This document shows positions 57,501 through 64,000 of a stretch of 64,000 nucleotides of DNA, one piece after another. How positions within the stretch are numbered: the first letter of the stretch is position 1; every line of letters starts with the position of its first letter. The position numbers and the translations under genes are program-made. The notes beneath the pieces are model-generated. The model worked only from the letters and a program-made list of their open reading frames with translations, was not told where the DNA came from and ran no database searches. The stretch is taken from positions 2,448,758-2,512,757 of the forward strand of contig ML133454.1 in NCBI GenBank assembly GCA_003864495.1, in the 5' to 3' direction. Origin of the DNA: Nemopilema nomurai (Eukaryota > Cnidaria > Scyphozoa > Rhizostomeae > Rhizostomatidae).

Positions 57501-60500
57501 AAGAATGAGGCTCCGCTTCATTCGTGCAAAAGTTCTACGAAACACATTGCTACAATTTGCAACTTAAAGTCGAATCAAAAGACGTTGTTTAATGTAGTTT
57601 GACGTAAAATTGTTTCGTTATGAGGTGTGCAACCTTCATTTACCTGCTACTGTTATTTAATCCATTGGGCGTTTTCATTAATTATTCATTGCTTGACAAT
57701 GCTTCTTGCTTACATTGAAAACAATCAAACCAAAAGTTCCAGGCTGTCTTTGTCAAACACAGAGAATGTTTATAAAATCCACTTCCTTGAATCGATTGAT
57801 GAAAATCGGCGCGCCAGAATGCAAACAGGAGATTCCTGTGCTTACACAAAGGGTGCACACACAACAATACCATGTCGCTTCTCAGTTTGGTCAGACCACC
57901 CCGCTGGGGCCTTGTTGATGAAACTTGGACAAAAGTGGCCTATTTTGTGCTATACTCGACAATGCACCACAAGACCGACCCCTACCCTCATCAAACATAG
58001 TTCTGTAAGGGTTGATTAATTGGGGTTGCAATTGGTGCATAGTTTTCGAAGTAACTTCTCAGCTCTTTCTAGATATAAAGCAAATGTAAAGCTTTACTTT
58101 ATACTGTCGAGTTTAAAATGGGAGAGCCGGCATTCAGAGTAGTCAATTGATCCTAATTCTGAAAGACATTGCACTTGGTGTTTGACCTTTTGTTTCCCTT
58201 TTCTCACTCCTTCGTTTCTCCAGGGGAAGGGCACATTCATCTATGGATCCATAGGCATCATTTCTTATACAGACCCATTGATGTCGCTAATAGCCCACAT
58301 AAAATGAACCTTTCTTGCTCTGGCCCCGACCAGCCCAAGTTTCCTTTACCACCTCCAAGGCTTTTCATCCTCGGTATAATTTCTCTCACATCGTCAAGAT
58401 CCTGTTACGACGTAGCTGAAAAGCCCAAAAGGTGGAAATGTCGAGTTTGGATTTTTTTGCTGGTTGACAAATAATACTACTTCGTATTGATTGTGCCCAT
58501 GCACTTTGAAAGGTATCAGATGTCCCGTATTCTAGATAGCATTATTAAAATATTTCACACAGGTGTGTATAAAGAGTCACTTGATGGGATCAGAAGATCT
58601 TTTGATTGGCTGCTTGATTGCCCAATCAACTGCCTCGCCAAACCCAAACGTAGTCGTAAGACAAAGCTGGAAGACGAATTTTTTCACAAGGTGCTGATGT
58701 CCATTAGGTGAATTGCAATGGAATTCTAATTGTATTTGTCTTTTCAGTTCAGCGAAGAGGAAAAGAAGTGGATGATGTTTGCGACTCTTTGCGACTGCCA
58801 ACAGCTAGCAGCAATGATGGACAGAAACCCTGATTTGCCTGCCAAACGAGATTTCGTCACCGTACGTACCCTCCTGATTACCCCCCACTCGTTGCTATAT
58901 ACACAGAGTTGCTATTAATATACATTTGGAATACCGCTAATCTTTGGGTTTTTCTTCCAAATACGCAAATGTTAACTTGAGTATCTAGCATGTGTTTGTT
59001 CTTAGGTTGCAATCACTGTCCATATTGTCACTGCCCAACAGGAAAGCAGCACTCCTTATAAATCCGCCTCCCCCACCCAGCTCGCTCTTTCCCCAACCAT
59101 TAGGATATACTTGCCTCATCACATATATTTGTTTATACAAATTATATACAGAAAAGTGCTACCGATTTTGCGCCTTTAACATGTCCGGTTTCGTGTGCGC
59201 AGAGTAGTATACGTGGTATATCCGATGTCGGTTGCCTTGTGGTGGCATTAAGCGTAACCTCGGAGTGGCACTTCAAATTCGCCACATTCTATATGCCACG
59301 AGTAGCTAAATATGCATTTTGGCCTTGCCAGGCTACTTTGAGTGCCACCATTGCAACGTAAATTTGTTGCGCGAAACCTAGCCAATTTGCAAAAGCACTT
59401 GCAACAAAGATTATATTCGTGGTTTGAAGATTCACAGACATGAAACAGATTTTGAGGTGTCCACGATATATGTATATACTTTTAATCCTTACACATTAGC
59501 ATATACTGCGAATCCTGTTGGCTAAAACTTCGAGAGGTTTTGATGACAGCCAGAAGATGTCTTCTTAATTTAAAAAGGGACAAAATTTGTGCGCTATACT
59601 TTCCAGCGATCCCTCTGAATTCGTGGACGTATTTTTACCCGGTTGATATCTCCTAGCGGTATAGTGAAAACACCTCTTTTTTAGGGAAAAAGTTAGAGTT
59701 GTGTGGCTCCATTTTAGCAAATACTGTTATTGAAATTTCTTACATTTTTCATTTTCTTATCATTTTATTAATCTTTCTTTTTCATGCTTTGGCTCATGCA
59801 GGGGGTGAGTACATTAACACGAGTATAGCTTCTTCTCTTCTTGGTGAATGCTTTCTTCCGTTGCCGAACGGTAGAATCACATATTATACACTAAACTGAA
59901 CACTTATTAAGACCACCAATGATTTATTCAGACGATGAAAACTATAGAAAGAGCAATAGCGACTAGCTTGCTCGTTATTTCTTTAATCGGCGGTCCAACT
60001 GTTGGGAAGGCTAATTCCATCGTATTCAAAACATTCGAATAAGCATATGGATGTTTAGGGACTTTGTAGTTAATGAAATGTCAAGATGTTGCGTGTTTCT
60101 TAAGTTCACCGATGGGTTACTAGCAATAACTGATCCATATTCACATGATATATAATATGCGTTTGGTAAAATTCCTTAACTACATTCGAATGTTTGAGTA
60201 TTGAATCTCAACTCAACATGTTTTGTTTTATCATTTACCGATTTGTAATTTACATTGTAAATCTCATTTTGGTACTAGATTTCTTGATTCAGGCACCACT
60301 CGTCCAATGGTTTTTTGAAAATATTCCTATTTTCCCTGTTAGAATTGTTCCTTTTGTTTATTGTTGGTCTTCTAACCTCTTTTTTACTTTCATGGTGCCA
60401 TGTGCCACGAAATGATGATCGCATGATTCTTTTAGTTTGTGAGTATTCTATTTTCTTCTGTTGTGCATTAAGAGTATAATACACCGCGATATATCTCCAG

Positions 60501-63500
60501 AAGTCTGGGTTTTTGAAAATAATTTTGTTTGCTGAAGCCTCATATTAAGACATCAGTCAACAACAATGTCAATACAAAGCTGTTTGTCTTGAATAATCCC
60601 CCACTTAACTTTGTAGTCTACCAGAAATGTGCCTCACAGCATCCTCGTATATGCTTTTAAGCTGTTTTGGTTTCCTCCTTACTTTGTCTAGTTCGAAAGT
60701 GCTTTTATTCTGGGGCAATTTCATAGAACTGGCAGAGGTTTATAGCTAATGGGAATTAGGGCTTTTGGTAAATGATTTTATCAATGACTGTACTTTGATC
60801 GCCTTTGTGACTCGTTCGTTTTCGTTTCTGCAGACTGCGTTGCACTGGGGCGCGAAGCTTGGAAGGCGCGACATGGTACGCCTTATAGCAGACACAGGTG
60901 CTGATATCAATTCGAGAACGGTAAGACCTTTCTGAGTTATGCTTTTTACTAATTATATTGACATATTTTTATTACAATTAATGTCGTTTTGGATAGGGTT
61001 TATCAGAACTGTTACAATTTTCACAAATAATGTGACTGATTAGTAAATAGATGCTTGTTGTATGTAAAGGATATTTTCAATGTTGAGAAATCTGACAACA
61101 AGTGTTAATTTGTCATCGAAACAGCAGTGGAGTTTTACAGTTTATTTTCTTTCAACAAAGTTCTATGCATAGTTTTGTTCGCATTTTATTGATTATTAAG
61201 CCGATATGAAGCCATTTTACACTGATGAGAACAGTAGGAATTTGAAAATGAAAAAGATGTCTGGGACGCAAACTGAAAATAAGATGATGTTTCTCGAATG
61301 TATCTTTTGCACATCCATTAAAAATGTTATTGGAAGTAACAGAACAATTAAACATATGCTGAGATTATTTTTCTTCTCTTCTTATGCTTCGTCCTATTCG
61401 ACCAAAACAGCACGTAAGTAACTTTCTTTGAGTTTTAGATTGAATTTTATCTTGCGGCAAGTTGTAATAGGGGAGCGGTTTGCAGGCTATATCAGAAATG
61501 GAGCAACATCTCCTAGAAATGTCTGGGCAAGAACATCTGGGTCATTGTAACATAATATGTCTTTTAGTTGCTCGAAAACAAAGAGAACCAAACGGCAGTT
61601 TACCATGACAGATATAAGCTTAAATCAATCAATCATATGATTACTTCTGAACTTCGTTCACTCTTTTAGAGCAAACTTTATCGACAGATGAACCATTGAA
61701 TTGTCTTTACGGACTTAAGAATCTTTCATTACACGATTTCTGGGGTTTCATCTTTTCAGGTGTTTCATTTCATTTTTCAGTTTCATTTTTCAATTTTCAT
61801 GACATTATTGATTAATTTTATTCTTTCCTTCATGCTTGGCTGAAAACTTGCAGGGGGTGAGTACTGATAACTTTGAATTTTGATCCAAACTTTCAATTTT
61901 TTCTAATTTCTCCTTGCAGTCTTGTAATTCTTAACTTACTTGCTAGATGTTAGAGTGAAAGTGTCTATTGCTTGAACGAATTGTGCCCCGGGATGATAAA
62001 GGTCGAATTGGCTGCCTTTTCTTAACAATCTTCATTGATCAATATAGGCTGGACAACTCCCCTAAAGCAGAGTTTACGACACTCATAAAGCTTTTTGCAG
62101 CATCACTAGTGTCTTACTTTAAGCGTTTCATCCCACATTACCTGGTTCTTTTACTTGGATCGTTCTGTAAATTGGCGTGTTATAGACTATTGGATTAATT
62201 CGATCATTGTTGCAAATAATTAGAACTGGCAAACACTAATCATTAAGCTTTTCTCGCTCTTTTTTTAGGGTCAAACAGCTTTGCATTTAGCGGCCATGCA
62301 AGGACACGATATCATCATTAAAATGCTGATTAATGACTACGGTATGACATTCTTCAAATGCCTTCCCTGATAACTATAATAATAACTGCCTTTTTATATC
62401 CTGCAATGCTTAGAAAAATACCTTCACTTCCTTCAACTGATGCATAATTTGAATAATGCCTTTGGAATGGTGCCTATGATGGTACCTTCTGTAGTGACAC
62501 ATTCAACCATGCTTTGTTCCTTAGGCGCTGATGTTCACGTTAGGGACTATGCAGGCAAAAAGCCGAAAGATTTAGTCAAAGACACAGTTGCTGCCGATAT
62601 CCAAAGTAATTAACGTTTCTTTCTTGCATTGTTTTTCAATCTTATGAAGCAAAGATCCTCTTTCTCTTGTCACGGCCAGGTTATACAATGTCTCCTGTTT
62701 ACTCGCGTCCTTCAAACTGCCAAACTTTACAATAAAGACAAGCACAATTTCATTTCATTGCAAACAATGCTAAATGTAGCCCTAAGTTGAGCTACGTTTG
62801 TTAAGTTAATTGTGCTCCTTCCGTTTTCATTTACCTACTTTTTTCGGTATTCCAGGAAAACTGGGGAGATCTCTTATTCTTGGTAAGCAAGTTTACTATT
62901 TTAGATTATTTTCAACAAAATTATTTGGTTCGTTAATTTGACCAAAATAATTCTGTCCATTTGTTTATGCATGTTTTTGTTTACCTATAAATCTTGAATG
63001 CTTTGATATTATAGTTATGAAGTCTAGCAACGTTTGCTCGTCCTTTTTCAAGTTTTCAATATTTGTTAACTTTGGACACTTTTAATCTTGATTAAATATT
63101 GCGTGACTAGTCACTATTTGTATTGAACCATTGAAGCTTTTTGAAGGCATAATATTGATTATGTATTTTATATTTTCTTTATTGCTTAATAACTGATTCC
63201 CAGTACTTTTTTGTCAACGGATGCGAACTCATGATTAATTTCTTTTAAGATAAGACTTAATCGCCTCCTTCATAATCAATGATTTCCTCTGATTTATTCA
63301 TAATCAAAGTGTGCTTGATTTGTGTGATTCGGTATCTGATTGACTACGAATGATCACCCTCGAAGGGTCAAGCGATATTTACTGGTTGGTATGATTGGCT
63401 TATGATTGGCGTATGATCATTTCTGATTTATAATTAACATTAATGGCTTGGTGTCTTGATCAACAATGATTGCCAATGATCTCCCTGCTGGTCCCTCTGT

Positions 63501-63970
63501 TGATTGATGTAACTAATGACTTACCATATACCTTCAGAGTTCATCAATTTCTAAAAATACCCTAATCAGTTTCTGATCATGTGTGATTGAGTTGTCTCTG
63601 TGAACAGTTGTGTTCTTCCTGTTTGTGCTCAAACGCAATGTGTTGTGATTCTTTTGTTCAGTGATTCTTGAAATCATATAAATTCCAAATGATTCACCGG
63701 TCACAGTGATTCAGATGATTCTTACTGATTAAAGCAAATTCAGTAGAGCTCCAATCGCCCCAAATCGAAATCAATCAGCTGATAGCACAAATTTACTCAC
63801 TATATTGCAAACGACCATTGCTTTACAAATTCTTCTTTATGGCTTCAGATGGATCGAAACCACTGCGTCGATACTCAAATGTTTGCTTTAGCCCAAAGCT
63901 GCGAGCGAAGAGACAGTCACTCAGAGCAAAGTGGAGACGAAGCCAAAGCGATACGATGCTTATAAAATAG
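51532..63970 (+). CDS. SOWAH: SOWAH-family protein (sosondowah): winged-helix-like N-terminus and ankyrin repeats, 12 exons
   Basis: Exons are 51532-51754, 52451-52512, 52909-53115, 53972-54040, 54684-54711, 54913-54947, 58748-58861, 60834-60920, 62269-62341, 62525-62605, 62856-62882 and 63849-63970. The total is 1128 nt (375 aa) with all phases consistent. Residues about 39-103 form the SOWAH N-terminal domain: NISVQNIKAYLSHFDGRAKY, then RADFKDILSKIACFKTEG and EKIIMLR. A Ser-rich linker follows (SSASSQTSLSTCDSGIGLDS). Exon 7 opens the conserved pre-ankyrin helix (EEEKKWMMFATLCD, then NPDLPAKRDFVT). Exons 8-10 give ankyrin repeats (TALHWGAKLG, TALHLAAMQGHD, GADVHVRDYAGKKP). The basic C-terminus is RAKRQSLRAKWRRSQSD. 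The cellular role of SOWAH proteins is poorly known. Exon 2 has no long open frame and was found by its predicted length class and domain fit. Confidence 0.9.
54948..58747 (+). other. SOWAH intron 6 (3.8 kb) with several protein-like frames
   Basis: The intron joins in phase 0 at both ends. Besides the candidate microprotein gene (56977-57370) it contains a 130-codon open frame at 57627-58019. It also contains a stretch at about 58561-58708 (GVYKESLDGIRRSFDWLLDC..., basic KRSRKTKLEDEFFHKV) bounded by a CACACAG acceptor and a GTGAAT donor. That exon-like block would need phase 1 in and phase 2 out, which does not fit SOWAH exons 6 and 7. It may belong to another transcript or be chance. Confidence 0.45.
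56977..57370 (+). CDS. Candidate nested two-exon gene for a single-pass membrane microprotein, or alternative SOWAH first exon
   Basis: Exon 1 is the 9-bp coding part ATGGTCAAG (56977-56985), followed directly by a GTAAGA donor and preceded by CATC, a fair initiation context. It joins in phase 0 to 57191-57370 after a GTGCAG acceptor, giving MVK plus 59 residues and a TAG stop (62 aa). The second exon holds about 25 consecutive hydrophobic residues (LWLALLSGSYFLLFLLFLIS, then YLAFFFF) and a basic end (VRQKIYVK), the layout of a small integral membrane protein. The same MVK exon is also phase-compatible with SOWAH exon 7, which would give an ankyrin-only isoform. I recognise no family. Confidence 0.4.
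62883..63848 (+). other. Last SOWAH intron, dense in TGAT motifs
   Basis: Intron 11 lies between exons 62856-62882 and 63849-63970. From about 63200 to 63790 it is unusually dense in TGATT/TGATC and their complements (for example CTGATTGAC, GTTGATTGATGT, TATGATTGGCTTATGATTGG). There is no strict period. The motifs resemble PBX/MEIS-type homeodomain sites or many branch-point-like sequences. Confidence 0.55.
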
Positions 63971-64000
63971 ATCTTCATTCCACATGGCCCTATTGAATGC

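Overview
The window is eukaryotic and animal: spliced genes with GT-AG introns, a 19-kb intron, minisatellites and a decayed LINE. The gene set (NDUFS3, RIC8, JARID2, an MSX-like NKL homeobox gene, SOWAH), the AT-rich introns and a LINE tail ending in a C2H2-type finger fit a cnidarian, probably an anthozoan. That placement is inference; the sequence alone does not prove the taxon. I rebuilt the gene models by hand, checking splice sites and reading phase at every junction. Nearly all exons are too short to show up as open reading frames on their own.

Layout. (1) 1344-4350 (+): NDUFS3, 6 exons, 275 aa, complete. (2) 6134-10087 (-): RIC8, the G-alpha chaperone/GEF, 5 exons, 583 aa, complete, tail-to-tail with NDUFS3. 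(3) 11269-49830 (-): JARID2, the PRC2 cofactor, 26 coding exons and 1025 aa over 38.6 kb. Its 19-kb intron 16 (18576-37625) holds a complete two-exon MSX-like homeobox gene on the opposite strand (25340-32956). (4) 49831-51531: the head-to-head interval between JARID2 and SOWAH, largely filled by a 5'-degraded LINE remnant. (5) 51532-63970 (+): SOWAH (sosondowah ankyrin family), 12 exons, 375 aa, complete. Its intron 6 may hold a small two-exon gene for a single-pass membrane microprotein.

How the parts relate. JARID2 keeps the pieces that tie vertebrate JARID2 to PRC2: the N-terminal ubiquitin-interaction helix, the RKFA methyl-lysine peptide, the TEDF-FLCLRG segment, JmjN, ARID, a JmjC lacking two iron ligands, and a C-terminal zinc finger. 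A developmental homeobox gene with an eh1 repressor motif lies antisense inside it, so a Polycomb cofactor and a classic type of Polycomb target share one locus. NDUFS3 and RIC8 are housekeeping neighbours.

The most unusual DNA is a 31-bp minisatellite of about 30 copies. It ends 15 bp from the 3' splice site of JARID2 exon 14, and on the transcribed strand every unit looks like a splice acceptor. No prokaryotic genes, CRISPR arrays or virus genes were seen.
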